The notes below the pieces were generated by a model. The model searched no databases and was not told the DNA's origin. It saw nothing but the letters and a program-made list of their open reading frames with translations. A stretch of 64,000 nucleotides of DNA, from positions 1,240,001-1,304,000 of the forward strand of contig CAXXPD010000003.1 of NCBI GenBank assembly GCA_963666415.2, written 5' to 3'. Each line of letters begins with the position of its first letter. Position 1 is the stretch's first letter. The position numbers and the translations under genes are program-made. Positions 26,628 to 36,143 of the stretch are shown one piece after another. This stretch comes from Bin87 sp963666415. GTDB taxonomy: Bacteria > Chloroflexota > Dehalococcoidia > Lucifugimonadales > UBA3495.

Positions 26628-27044
26628 TTGATTCATATTGATGATGACCTCCGTCGTCGAATTGACAACGCGCTGGACGACCGGTGCCCCATGTTCATCG
26701 CCACTGTGTCGCCGGACGGCGAACCGCAAATCAGCATGCGGGGCAGCGTCTTGGTGTTCGACCGGGAAACTCTGGCCTACTGGGAACGCGGCTGGCGAGC
26801 GTCCGCCGCCAACGTTCAAGCAGACTCCAAGGTCGTGTTTTTCTACCGCAGTCCCGAGGAACGCATCAACCTGCGCTTTTACGGCACGGCCACCATGTAC
26901 CGCAGCGGCGCAATTCGGGATAACGTCATGGCCCGCACCGTCCAGGGAGAACTCGACCGCGACCCGGAGCGTACCGGCGCTGCCGTCCTCGTCCGCCTTT
27001 ACCGCATCAACCAGCTAAATGGAGAGGTGCTGCAGGAGCGCTAG
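26628..27044 (+). CDS. Pyridoxamine 5'-phosphate oxidase-like flavin/F420-binding protein
   Basis: This protein of about 138 residues has the split-barrel fold of the PNPOx-like superfamily. Visible pieces are CPMFIATVSPDGEPQISMRG, VLVFDRETLAYWERG and KVVFFYRSPEERINLRFYG. Members bind FMN, F420 or haem and often act on small electrophiles. I take the TTG at 26628, which has GGAG six bases upstream; another TTG in frame at 26616 has none. It follows the third CitE-like gene by 52 bp. Confidence 0.8.
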   Translation: MIHIDDDLRRRIDNALDDRCPMFIATVSPDGEPQISMRGSVLVFDRETLAYWERGWRASAANVQADSKVVFFYRSPEERINLRFYGTATMYRSGAIRDNVMARTVQGELDRDPERTGAAVLVRLYRINQLNGEVLQER

Positions 27045-27123
27045 CCCCAGCCGCAACTCATTCGGATACCTTTGCAAGGGTATCCCAAGCGCCAAATCAG
27101 CCAGGACGACGGGCATCGGGAGA

Positions 27124-29256
27124 CTAACCATCCTGCCCTGCTGCCACCACCAATGCATCCGCCGCCACCACACCGCTCCCGGCCGGTAGCACCATCAGCG
27201 GGTTGATATCCAGTTCCGCCAATCGCCCTTCCAGATTCACCGCCATTTGCGAAATGCTCACCAGCACGTCGGCCAATGCATCCACGTCGGCCGGTGGAGA
27301 GCCTCGGAATCCCCGCAGCAACCGTGCGCCTTTAACCTCGTCAATCATCTCCAGCGCATCGCCCCGGGTGATGGGGCACAGCCGCAGGGCCACGTCGTTG
27401 TAAACTTCAACCATCACGCCGCCGCTGCCGAACAACAGCACCGGACCCAGCTGCCCGTCGTAGGACACCCCGACAATCGTCTCCACCCCGCCCGACACCA
27501 TTTCCTGCACGATCACCCCATCGATGCGGGCGCTGGCATCGTAGCGCCGGGCGTTGTCGGTAACTTCGGCAAACGCCGTTCGCACCGCATCTGCGTCTGC
27601 CAAGCCCAGCCGAATCGCCCCAGCCTCCGTTTTGTGCAGAATGTCTGCTGAATCCACCTTCAACGCCACCGGATAACCGATTCGATTCGCAGCAGCCACC
27701 GAGGCATCTGCGTCTCCCGCACGCTCCTCCCGAGTGATGGGCACTCCGAACGCCGCAACGAGGCGCTTGCTGTCAAATTCCGACAGCGCACCGCCCGCTA
27801 CCGTCAGTCCGGCAGCCGCAGCTTCCTGCTCCGGTGTCAATGATTGTGTGACGCCAAATCCTCTGTCCAGCCGCCGCTCCCGCCAATCATGGTAGTCATT
27901 GAGGTAACGGATGCCGGCCGCCAGTTTGTCGGGGACATAGAACACCGGAATACCGGCCCGGCGCAACATCGGTAGTCCTGACTCGGCTCCTCGCGTGCCC
28001 GTCCAGAGGAAGGCTACCGGCTTGTTGCTGCCGTCCCGCTGCGCGATTACCTGCGTAGCCTGCGGGTCGGCGCCGGCGGACGCCACCACCAGCGTGCCCA
28101 CGTTAGGGTCATCGGCCATGTACGACATGATGGCCGGAAAATCGTCGCTGTTGGCAAACCCGGTAACGTCTGACGGATTGGCCGCCCAGCCAAACCCCTT
28201 CAGAATACCGTTGATACCGTCGCGGGCGCCCTGCGACAGCGGCGGCAGGTCAAGACCCGCCTGGCCGCACATATCGGCGGTAAGGCTGCTGATCCCGCCG
28301 GAATGAGACACCACGGCAACCCCGCGATGGGGCGGTCGCTGGCTCCGGGCCATCAGGTTGGATACCTGCAACAGGTCGTCATAATCCTGCACCCGAATCA
28401 CGCCATACTGGTCGAACGCAGCATCGTAGCGAGCATCAACGCCGGTGAGCGCTGCCGTGTGCGACCCGGCGGCGCGCGAACCCAACTCCGAGCGTCCAAT
28501 CTTGATTAGTACAATTGGCTTGCCCCGTTCGGCAGCCAGACGCGCCAGCTCAATAAACTTGCGCCCGTCCTTGAATCCCTCAATGAATCCGGCGATCACC
28601 CGCGTGTCGTCATCGTCCAGCAGGTAGCGGGCGAAATCGCAAAAATCCAGATCAGCTTCATTCCCCGTCGACACGATGTAAGTGAACCCAATCCCTTCGT
28701 CCACCGCCCGCGTCAGGAAGGGCCCAAAGGCGGATGCCCCGCTCTGACACACCAACCCGATGGGTCCGGTCAATCCCGACGCGCCCCGCGATGACGCACT
28801 GGACCAGATGTCATCCTTGATATTGGCCAGACCCAGACAGTTTGGCCCACTGACCCGCATCCCGGATTCCTGCGCGAATCGGCCCAACTCAACCTGCAAC
28901 TCCCGCCGGTCATCTTCCCCCCGTTCGGCAAACCCGGCGGAAATAACGATAGCCGACCTGGCCCCTTTGGCATGGCTCTCTCGCAGCGTATCCAGCACCG
29001 CGTGATACGGCACCACAATGCCCACCACGTCCGGCGCTTCCGGTAAGTCAGTTACCGACGCGTAGGCTTTCAACCCCTGAATTTCTTCGTAACGCGGGTT
29101 CACCGGATACACGTTCACCCGGTCGGAGGCTCCCATCGCCGCCGCCAGGAATCGCCCGCCATATTGCATCCGCGGCGTCGCGCCCACGACCGCGATGGAA
29201 CGCGGATTCAGCATACGGTCGATGGATGCCAGTTGCTCATCACTCCAAAATTCCAT
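27124..29256 (-). CDS. ADP-forming acyl-CoA synthetase (acetate-CoA ligase family)
   Basis: This protein of about 710 residues has the order CoA-binding domain (RSIAVVGATPRMQYGG), succinyl-CoA-ligase-like domains with the phospho-His region (GSHTAALTG), and a C-terminal ATP-grasp domain (PVALKVDSADILHKTEAG). It interconverts an acyl-CoA, ADP and phosphate with the free acid, ATP and CoA. The acyl group is not known. The ATG at 29256 follows a strong AGGAGGGG, so the longer frame up to 29301 is not used. It lies 80 bp downstream of the ThDP enzyme on the same strand, so it is probably in its operon. Confidence 0.9.
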   Translation of the reverse strand: MEFWSDEQLASIDRMLNPRSIAVVGATPRMQYGGRFLAAAMGASDRVNVYPVNPRYEEIQGLKAYASVTDLPEAPDVVGIVVPYHAVLDTLRESHAKGARSAIVISAGFAERGEDDRRELQVELGRFAQESGMRVSGPNCLGLANIKDDIWSSASSRGASGLTGPIGLVCQSGASAFGPFLTRAVDEGIGFTYIVSTGNEADLDFCDFARYLLDDDDTRVIAGFIEGFKDGRKFIELARLAAERGKPIVLIKIGRSELGSRAAGSHTAALTGVDARYDAAFDQYGVIRVQDYDDLLQVSNLMARSQRPPHRGVAVVSHSGGISSLTADMCGQAGLDLPPLSQGARDGINGILKGFGWAANPSDVTGFANSDDFPAIMSYMADDPNVGTLVVASAGADPQATQVIAQRDGSNKPVAFLWTGTRGAESGLPMLRRAGIPVFYVPDKLAAGIRYLNDYHDWRERRLDRGFGVTQSLTPEQEAAAAGLTVAGGALSEFDSKRLVAAFGVPITREERAGDADASVAAANRIGYPVALKVDSADILHKTEAGAIRLGLADADAVRTAFAEVTDNARRYDASARIDGVIVQEMVSGGVETIVGVSYDGQLGPVLLFGSGGVMVEVYNDVALRLCPITRGDALEMIDEVKGARLLRGFRGSPPADVDALADVLVSISQMAVNLEGRLAELDINPLMVLPAGSGVVAADALVVAAGQDG

Positions 29257-29336
29257 CGTGCCCCTCCTGATTGCGCCCGCAATACGTTCCGGACTGACCA
29301 TAGCCCGTACTGACCACAGAGTTGACGCCCCATGGC

Positions 29337-31055
29337 CTAAGTCTCACCCGAAGTCCGCAGGTCGGCCCGCCAGTCGTCCGGACTCGGCCCCCGATCAATC
29401 AGCACATCCACCACCGCCGGCAACCCGGATGCCTGCGCCTGACGCAACGCGTCCGGCAGATCTCGCGAGTCAGCCACCTGCACGCCGAAACACCCAAACC
29501 CCCGCGCCACTGCGGCGTTGTCGGTCTCGGCAAATTCCGACGCAATGTACTCACCGGGAGCCTGGTGGTGGCGCACCATTCCCAGCGCCCCGTCGTTGAA
29601 CACCACGCAGATCATCGGCAACTGATACTGCATCGCCGTGGATAGCGCATTCACCGTCATCATGTATCCGCCGTCGCCGGTGACACACACCACCTGCCGT
29701 CCCGGATACGCAATCTGCAATCCCACCGCGGCCGGCAACCCCCAGCCCATCCCGGCCGTGCCGCCCGGACAGAAGAAGGTGTGCGCCTGTTGCGACTTGA
29801 AAAAGTGCGCCATCCACGTCCGGTTGTTGCCCGCGTCCAGCGAGTAAATAGTGTCCGCCGGCATGGTGTCCTGCAGGATTTTCACCACCCGCTGCGGCAT
29901 TGCCGGGGCGGAGTCGGTGTGCAGCCCGGCATCCTCATAAAACCCCAGGTCCGCCTTGCGATGCGGCAGCGCGCTTGCCCACTCGCCACGGTTGCCAGCC
30001 GTCGCCGGCGCCACCTCACCCGACGCCTCCACCAGCTGCCCCAGGATGCTGCCGGCATCCCCGATCAATCCCAGCTCCACCGGGAACGTCCAGCCGGCGT
30101 TGCGGTCATCAATGTCAATCTGGATGATGCGCTGGCCCCTCGGATTGAACACCGACGGCCGCTCGCGCACCGTGTCCTGCGGGCTCAGCTTGGCCCCCAC
30201 CACCAGCACCGCGTCAGCATCGCCAACCGCGCGGTTCGCCGCCTCCTGCCCGTAGATGCCCACCATGCCCACCGACAGCGGATGCGTCTCCGCAATGGCC
30301 GACTTGCCCTTGTAGCTGGTGGCGATGGGAGCGTTCCACTGCTCGGCCAGCTGCTGCAACGCGCCGTGCGCGCCCGCCATGTGCACCCCGTTGCCGGCCA
30401 CGATCACGGGCCGCTTGGCCTGGGACAGTATGTCAATCGCCTTCTGGATGTCCTGCGGCGCCGCCTGGGGCTTGGCGGTGTTCAGATACCCCGCCGTGTC
30501 GTGGATGAACGGCGGCGACTCCAGGTCAACCTCGCCGCTGATCGACGCCGTCCGCATCAGCAGGCAGGCCGGACCCGGTCGCCCGCTGGTGGCGTGTTTG
30601 ATCGCCAGCTGCGCCCCCAGCGCCGCCTCCTTGGGCGACGTCGCCAACGTGGTGTACTTGGTCATCGACCGGAAGATGTTGTGCAGGTCAATGCTGCCGT
30701 ACTCGCCCGCGCCCGACTGGTTCGCCGGATGCTGCCCCACGCCGCCGTCCGACGTATCGGTCAACACCAGCATCGGGCTGCTGCTCAGCATGGCCTCCAT
30801 GATGCCAAACGCCGCGTTGGACCCCATGAACAGCCCCTGGCCCATGATCACCGCCGGCTTACCGGTCGCGCGGGCATAGGCGTCGGCCATGATGGCAGCC
30901 GTCTGCTCGTGCCGCACCAGGTACGTGTTGATGGTACCTTCCTTGCCCACCAGATGCGAAAAAATCTGCCCGGTGCCGCCGCCCGGAATCCCGAACACGG
31001 CGTCAATCCCCGCTTCCTGCAGAAACTGCACAATCAGCTCACTAGCCTGAGGCAT
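29337..31055 (-). CDS. ThDP-dependent enzyme, acetolactate synthase-like (paralogue 2)
   Basis: This 572-residue protein has the three-domain layout of the ThDP decarboxylase/carboligase superfamily. It starts ASELIVQFLQEAGIDAVFGIPGG, has the catalytic-Glu region LVRHEQTAAIMADAYARATG, and has the ThDP motif GDGGYMMTVNALSTAM ending FNDGALG. Candidate functions include acetolactate synthase, oxalyl-CoA or 2-hydroxyacyl-CoA lyase and sulfo- or phosphono-pyruvate decarboxylases. The adjacent acyl-CoA ligase favours a catabolic role. The start is preceded by GGAGACC. Confidence 0.87.
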   Translation of the reverse strand: MPQASELIVQFLQEAGIDAVFGIPGGGTGQIFSHLVGKEGTINTYLVRHEQTAAIMADAYARATGKPAVIMGQGLFMGSNAAFGIMEAMLSSSPMLVLTDTSDGGVGQHPANQSGAGEYGSIDLHNIFRSMTKYTTLATSPKEAALGAQLAIKHATSGRPGPACLLMRTASISGEVDLESPPFIHDTAGYLNTAKPQAAPQDIQKAIDILSQAKRPVIVAGNGVHMAGAHGALQQLAEQWNAPIATSYKGKSAIAETHPLSVGMVGIYGQEAANRAVGDADAVLVVGAKLSPQDTVRERPSVFNPRGQRIIQIDIDDRNAGWTFPVELGLIGDAGSILGQLVEASGEVAPATAGNRGEWASALPHRKADLGFYEDAGLHTDSAPAMPQRVVKILQDTMPADTIYSLDAGNNRTWMAHFFKSQQAHTFFCPGGTAGMGWGLPAAVGLQIAYPGRQVVCVTGDGGYMMTVNALSTAMQYQLPMICVVFNDGALGMVRHHQAPGEYIASEFAETDNAAVARGFGCFGVQVADSRDLPDALRQAQASGLPAVVDVLIDRGPSPDDWRADLRTSGET

Positions 31056-31504
31056 ATCGGTCTCCTAAATCAGCGTGCCAGCATCAGGACGCGGCGCAGC
31101 CCCTGAACACCCGCCACCAACCACAACCCGCCGCCCGCCTGACATAACCATCTCAAGATTGCGCCGATAATACCCGCCCCCCACCAACCGGTCAACAAAC
31201 CCCCACTCCCCACCCTTCACTGAGGGCCGCCCATCTTGAGCCTGCCGAAGGAACCCGTCCCGTCGGCGCAGGCCGGAACCCAATCCCCTCTCCCTCGATG
31301 GGAGAGGGCCAGGGTGAGGGTGAACACCACAGCACCAACCCCGCTCGTCCTGAGCTCATCGAATGACCCCATCACTGCGAGCAGCGCAGCGACGTGGCAA
31401 TTCCGCCGCCCCCGCAACGACCGCGACCCCCCAATGCTACAATCACCAACGTGACCACTTTTCACCAAACTGAACCAACCACGAACCACGCTCTGGCAGA
31501 CCTG
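31056..31504. other. Intergenic stretch with repeat fragments
   Basis: No gene is convincing here. The stretch holds several bits of dispersed repeats: CTTGAGCCTGCCGAAGGAA near 31235, a CCCTCTCCCT...GGGAGAGGG hairpin followed by CCAGGGTGAGGG (about 31287-31320), and CACTGCGAGCAGCGCAGCGA near 31373, which resembles a decayed end of the 130-bp repeat. These suggest past insertion and decay. Confidence 0.5.
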
Positions 31505-32188
31505 CTAAAGCCCATGTTGCCCAGTTGCCAACTGTGACTGCAACTCGGTCACCATGCGCTGGATGTCGGCCTTCGTCAGTTCAAACGGCGCCCCAGAACC
31601 CGATATAGACTCCAATCCGCCTTCCGCTAAAATGTCCCGGTATCGTTCAGTCGCCAAGAAAGTTAACCGACCGTTCCGGTCAATCCTGGCAATATCCGGC
31701 TCGCCCGGAGAGGTCCACAGGACGTCCCCATAATCGTTCGGGTATCTGTCGGGACGCGCCACGCTCTCCAGGAAAAGGACATATTTAACGTCAGTTTCCA
31801 ATCCAAGCACATCGTTATCTTGTTGCCTCGATTTCCCATCCGCGAAACGGACGGTGCTACTTTCGGTGGCCACCACGTACAACGTGTCATTTGGCGCCGC
31901 ATCGCCTTTCAGAGACTCGGCTACCGTGAATCGGCGGAACCGCTCCGTAATGGACCCTTTGTCCTCTCCATCCGCATTCGTCCCTTTGGATATATTCTCG
32001 GTCCGGTCGTCAACATACGTGGCGATGACAATCCGGTTCGAAGCTTCCACCAAAGTCTGGGCTTCGACGTGGATGAGCCACGACCCCACACTGCCACCGC
32101 CCCACATCGTTCGCGGTACCACCACCAGGCCAACCAAAATGCCGAGAACCACGGTCGTGCCCAACAGGGCTATCACTTTGTTCTGCAC
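31505..32188 (-). CDS. Membrane-anchored protein of unknown function (paralogue A)
   Basis: This protein of about 227 residues has one N-terminal hydrophobic segment (VIALLGTTVVLGILVGLVVV) and an extracytoplasmic domain of about 190 residues. It is clearly related to the divergent gene at 32486, sharing ASNRIVIATYVD, TERFRRFTVAESLKG, the YGDVLWTSPGEP segment, and the C-terminal APFELTKADI. No known family is recognised. I take a GTG start at 32188, 8 bp after GGAGG; the TTG at 32203 is less likely. The end lies in repeat-rich DNA. Confidence 0.7.
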   Translation of the reverse strand: MQNKVIALLGTTVVLGILVGLVVVPRTMWGGGSVGSWLIHVEAQTLVEASNRIVIATYVDDRTENISKGTNADGEDKGSITERFRRFTVAESLKGDAAPNDTLYVVATESSTVRFADGKSRQQDNDVLGLETDVKYVLFLESVARPDRYPNDYGDVLWTSPGEPDIARIDRNGRLTFLATERYRDILAEGGLESISGSGAPFELTKADIQRMVTELQSQLATGQHGL

Positions 32189-32485
32189 GATTGGCACCTC
32201 CAATCAGTGGTCGCACTCGACAGGGTAATCTCCATGCGGGTATATGTCTTGCACTCCGCATTCATCATCCTGCTGCTGCATCCCGAGTTCGTAATAGTTC
32301 CTCATGTAGTACGTAATCGAGGGCGCAACTGTGCTGTGCCGAAGCGCGACGAATTACCCCAACTCATGGGCCGCGACCCCACGCTTGAAGGTTGGAGACG
32401 ACGACGAATGCGCAATTAATGACCGGTATGACCACGAGGATTATCCGGTCGACTGCGACTGAAGGATGATTGAGGAGGTTATGGG

Positions 32486-33145
32486 ATGAAAGGCAAAATC
32501 GCAATCGGACTTGCGTTGTCGGTGTGCTTGGGGCTCGTTGTCGGGGCATTGTTGTTGCCGAGGTTGAATCGGCCGAGTCACTCCTTGAGTCTGTGGAACG
32601 ACTATGTGGGGGCTGCCCCTTTGGTCGAACAATCTGACCGCATAGTGTTGGCGGAATACTTGGATTCCACGACCTACGAGATACGTGAGGTATCTCCAGT
32701 GGACGGTGTGGCGCATCGTTCGGTGACGGAGGAGTACCGGCGATTCAGGGTAAGTGAATCTCTGAAAGGGTCGGCTGAGGCTGACGAGGTTGTCTACGCG
32801 GTCTGGACCGCTGGTTACACCGAGGGTATTGGGTCTGGTGAGTCTACGGAGTTCTTCGCGTACGAAACGGTTGCTTTGGAGACAGGGCAAGAGTACGTGC
32901 TGTTCATGCACAGCGTACCGGTTGCACCTGGGTATCCGACGAAATACGGGGATGCGGTTTGGACGATTGTTGGTGAGCCAGGCGTAGCGGTGGTAGGTTC
33001 TGAAGGTAGGTTGTCCTTCAAGGCTTCGGAACGGTACAAAAACGGGGTCGATGACGGAGGTCACGAACGCCCCGCTGGGTCGGCAGCTCCATTCGAATTA
33101 ACGAAGGCGGAGCTCATACAACTAATTGGCGGCGGGGGTCGCTAA
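32486..33145 (+). CDS. Membrane-anchored protein of unknown function (paralogue B)
   Basis: This 219-residue protein parallels paralogue A. It has an N-terminal hydrophobic segment (IAIGLALSVCLGLVVGALLL), then QSDRIVLAEYLD, TEEYRRFRVSESLKG, YGDAVWTIVGEP and the C-terminal APFELTKAEL. It starts after GAGGAGG. The two genes are head to head with about 300 bp between their starts, suggesting inverted duplication and shared control. The function is unknown. Confidence 0.72.
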   Translation: MKGKIAIGLALSVCLGLVVGALLLPRLNRPSHSLSLWNDYVGAAPLVEQSDRIVLAEYLDSTTYEIREVSPVDGVAHRSVTEEYRRFRVSESLKGSAEADEVVYAVWTAGYTEGIGSGESTEFFAYETVALETGQEYVLFMHSVPVAPGYPTKYGDAVWTIVGEPGVAVVGSEGRLSFKASERYKNGVDDGGHERPAGSAAPFELTKAELIQLIGGGGR

Positions 33146-33696
33146 AGCTGCATTAACGCTGAGCGAAAGGCTTGTGTAGCAGTGGCGCGTCGGACCACCA
33201 ATGGGCTGTGGTGCCCGAATGATCGCGATAAACTGGAGTTGAAGATATCAGTGGACGACGCGGCTGTGGCCGTGTTCCTGGGCACCGGTGCTCCTTGCGA
33301 TCGAGAGAGTAATCGGTTGGGTTCGGAGGTGCCGTTTTGCAGAACGGTGAAGAAATACAGAACTACGCTTCTGGTCTGTCTGGCGTGTACAAAGTAGCAT
33401 TCGCCGCGCCGTCCGCCGCCTCGCCCAAAAATGGTGCGCCGAGCCCAGCGTCCACGGCGGCAAGGCTAGGCCCAAGGATGCCACATACGTGGAGTAGAGA
33501 CTCCACCATCGCCCGCCGCGAAATCCGCAAGTGGCTGCGGGAATCGGACGAGGGCAAAACCGTGGAGGAAGTGGTGGGCAAGCTGCTGGGAACATGATAG
33601 GGAGGGCAGCAGTAGGGCATGACCTAACGTCGGCAACCCCGTAGCAAACCACGGCCCAAAATCCTGTCCATCCATGTAAATACCCGGTCCCCCATC
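33146..33696. other. Gene-poor stretch with possible gene remnants
   Basis: Nothing here is a secure gene. A frame at 33337-33597 (TTG start) ends in a plausible coding-like helix, ARREIRKWLRESDEGKT, and may be the remnant of a protein C terminus. The last part (33655-33682) is a partial copy of the dispersed repeat containing ATCCTGTCCATCCATGTAAA, which also occurs at 35341 and 35841. The IS element begins directly after. Confidence 0.4.
33655..33682. repeat. Dispersed repeat of the CTGTCCATCC family (partial copy)
   Basis: AAAATCCTGTCCATCCATGTAAATA-like sequence matches the end of the fuller copies at 35341-35424 and 35841-35914. Only this end is present on this side of the IS element. Confidence 0.55.
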
Positions 33697-33713
33697 GCCT
33701 CGGCTTTGTACAA

Positions 33714-35254
33714 TCAAGCGGCATAGGCTAGCGTGTCGAGCATCCTGTGGTACAAGAGGCGCGGGACTTTTATCGATTCGTGCTCGCGCTCGGACGGCAT
33801 AAAAGTTCCCTGCTGCACCCAGAGGTGTCGTCTGACCAGGGCGATGGCGTCGGCGAAGGAAGGGCTGGTTTTGTCATACCACGCCGCGGTGCGCGGCGCC
33901 ATGCCGCCACGCTGTTCGATCAGGATATCCGCCGCCAGCGTCACCACGCTGAACAGGCCAAAGAGCGCGGGGGTGGTTCGGGCGATGGCTCGTTCCGACC
34001 ACTGGCGCTGGATTTCCACGCCCAGGTGAGCCCGCAGCTCCTCAAAGGTCACCTCGACCTGCCAGCGCAGCAGATACCACTGCAGTATCCGCAGGGGTTC
34101 CGCCTCGGTGTCGGTGCATAGCAAAGCATAGGGCCCGCGGCGCTCCTCCAGGTATCTGATGACGACCCAACGTATGGGAAGGCGCGGCGGCCCGCCGTGG
34201 TACCACAGCGCTACGCCCGAAGCGAGCTCGACCCTGGCGGTACTGCCGTCGGAACCGGTGGCGCGGTAGGGAATCCATTGTGTAGCGGGATCGTCCAGCA
34301 CCGCCGTGGGACTGGGCAGTCGCGCGCCGACCACCCGGGGCCGCCCGATCTGGCCGGGCCGCCGCGGTGGCGCGGGCTGGTACAGGGATGCGTCCTTGCG
34401 CAGTTTGGTGACGACGACAATCGGCTTTGACATACTCTGGCAATGCCGCAGGAACTCGCGCTTGGCGTAGCCGCCATCGGCCACCACCACCAGGTCCCGG
34501 TCCGGCAGCCACCGGCGCCGGCAGACCAGCATTTGCTGGGCGTAGTCGGTGACCGTCTTGTGCCGGCGGCCTTTGCGCCGGTCGTAGCGGGCCGACACCA
34601 CCAGCGCGGTCAAAAACGGTAGCGCCCAGTGTCGACCCGCCCACCCGATACGCGTCAGCAACATCAGGCTCACCCATTGCAATCCGGGGGTCATCACCAC
34701 CTGGTCGTCCGTGGACCGCACCGGATCCCGATACCGTCCCTTGGCCGCAATCTTCCGGCCCCAGCGTCGTTCCACCGTCTCGTCAATGCCGAACACCAAC
34801 GGCTCGGTGGATGAACCAAGGCGCCCGGCCACCAGCAGCAACAGCACCCGGCTCAGTTGCAGCGGCGACCATCGGGCACGGTTGAGCACGTGGTGATAGA
34901 TGGCGAAGTCGCCGTGCTGCCCAATCCCCAGGATGTTGAGGGCGGAGGACACGGTGCGCTTGCCGGGAGACAGGATCGCTCCCATGGCCAGGAGTTGGGC
35001 TTTGCGCCAGGTCCTAGAAACGCGGCCGGAAACCCCGATGCTTCGGGAAATGGGGTATTCCCTACGCCGATTATCGACGCATAAATGGATCGTCGGGACG
35101 CTTTGCATACATCATGACGGCGAAGGCGACAATAATACGTCTGATGCTCAACGCCAAAAACTTGGCAAATTGGCTTTCCGGCCAGACTTCTAGGGTCAAA
35201 CAGGTGCTCAAAGGGCAGCAGCAGGGTTACTATGACTGCGGGCAGGGTAGGCAT
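33714..35254 (-). pseudogene. DDE-type transposase, N-terminal part interrupted
   Basis: The main frame (33714 to about 35018, over 430 residues) carries a complete DDE domain: VFGIDETVERRWG (first Asp), VVVADGGYAKREF (second Asp) and QVEVTFEELRAHLG (Glu), with the usual RTWRKAQLLAMGAI near the N terminus. The expected first 20 residues, MPTLPAVIVTLLLPFEHLFD, lie in another frame from an ATG at 35254 preceded by AGAGG. Between the two parts sits about 180 bp with its own inverted-repeat ends. The gene is therefore probably inactive, though translation from an internal start is possible. Confidence 0.7.
35014..35193. mobile_element. 180-bp MITE-like element inside the transposase gene
   Basis: The left end CTAGAAACGCGGCCGGAAA and the right end TTTCCGGCCAGACTTCTAG form a 19-bp terminal inverted repeat with 15 matches. 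On the transposase strand, GACC precedes one end and follows the other, a possible 4-bp target duplication. It has no transposase of its own. It separates the N-terminal codons of the transposase from the rest. Confidence 0.6.
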
Positions 35255-35340
35255 ACTCGACCTCTTTTGGTGATTTGGTCGAGCTTACCCTGTTCTTATA
35301 ATTTATCTAGCTTTTGTACAAAGTCGAGCCATCGCCCGAC

Positions 35341-35424
35341 CCCGTAAATCAACCCAACACCAATTCCCTGACCGATGGAGCCGCAACAGCCCACAATCCT
35401 GTCCATCCTGTCCATCCATGTTGG
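35341..35424. repeat. Dispersed repeat of the CTGTCCATCC family (copy 2)
   Basis: The order is CCCGTAAATCAACCC, then CTGACC, CGCAACAGCCCACAATCCTG, and a doubled GTCCATCCT unit. The same order occurs at 35841-35914 with scattered differences. No function is evident. Confidence 0.65.
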
Positions 35425-36143
35425 ATTCGGCTCCCCTCTCCCACCTGGAGTGGGGCCAGGGGTGAGGGCCGCCTCTTTCCCAAACGCCGACGCCCACCCC
35501 CTTGCGCCTTCGTAAAACACCCCTCTACCATGAATCCAGGCACGCGAAATCTCGTCAACTCTCTTCCACCAGCCACACCACCGCCAGAGGTTTCGGGTCG
35601 ACGGCCAACCCCGTCAGTAAAAAATCGCGATACGTCGGGTCTCGGGTGCCGCAGTTTTATTACACTACGCTGCCGAGTCCGTACAGCGGCGACAGCTGAG
35701 CGCTTCGATTCGCAGCAGCTTTCGGGCTGCCGTCTAAGATCGGGAAAGTAAGCACAAATTCATTGCGTACCAACCGGCCGTATGCTGACCACGACCCGAA
35801 ACCTCCGGCGCCATCAAAAATCCACCCCCAACCGCCTGACCCTGTAAATCAACCCGACGCCCACCCCCTGACCAAAGGAAACGCAACAGCCCACAATCCT
35901 GTCCATCCATGTAAATATCCGCTCCCCGCTCCCCGCATTCTAGACGGAGACTTGCCCACAACTGTCGTTCCGGCCCACGCCGCAACGCAGGAACGCGGCG
36001 CAACCACGTTCGTGAAGGCCGCACCCGGTTGACCCCGTCGCCCGCCTGCCCTATTATCCGGACCATCGCGGAGCCGCAAGGATGGGATTGGGTATGGGAT
36101 TGTGGGGTTGCACACCGCTCCGCCTGCACAGAGAGGTGTTGCC
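35425..36143. other. Gene-free, repeat-rich stretch
   Basis: No convincing gene is seen. It contains a CCCCTCTCCCACCTGGAGTG...GGGGTGAGGG motif near 35431-35467, comparable to that at 31287. It also holds a copy of the CTGTCCATCC repeat at 35841-35914. The last 120 bp lead into the ThDP gene at 36144. Frames here are short and mutually contradictory. Confidence 0.5.
35841..35914. repeat. Dispersed repeat of the CTGTCCATCC family (copy 3)
   Basis: CCTGTAAATCAACCCGACGC is followed by CCCCCTGACC, ACGCAACAGCCCACAATCCT and GTCCATCCATGTAAAT. It aligns along its length with 35341-35424, and its end matches 33655-33682. Confidence 0.65.

Larger units (their letters stand above)
33697..35330. mobile_element. 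Insertion sequence with DDE (IS4/IS701-superclan) transposase
   Basis: The ends form a terminal inverted repeat of about 17 bp with two mismatches: G-x-CTCG-x-CTTTGTACAA at 33697-33713, against the reverse complement at 35314-35330. The inner 10 bp (CTTTGTACAA) are perfect. Both flanks carry ATC next to the ends, which could be a short target duplication. A single transposase gene fills it, interrupted by an inner inverted-repeat element. Both sides of the IS border copies of a dispersed repeat. Confidence 0.7.

Noticed and set aside
33337..33597. 86-codon frame with a coding-like C terminus
   Set aside because: It starts with TTG without a good ribosome binding site, lies in repeat-rich DNA, and the first half is low-complexity Ala/Pro/Ser. 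It may be a remnant but cannot be supported as a gene.
35734..36129. 131-codon minus-strand frame
   Set aside because: It runs through the dispersed CTGTCCATCC repeat, with no ribosome binding site, and its residues do not resemble a protein family.
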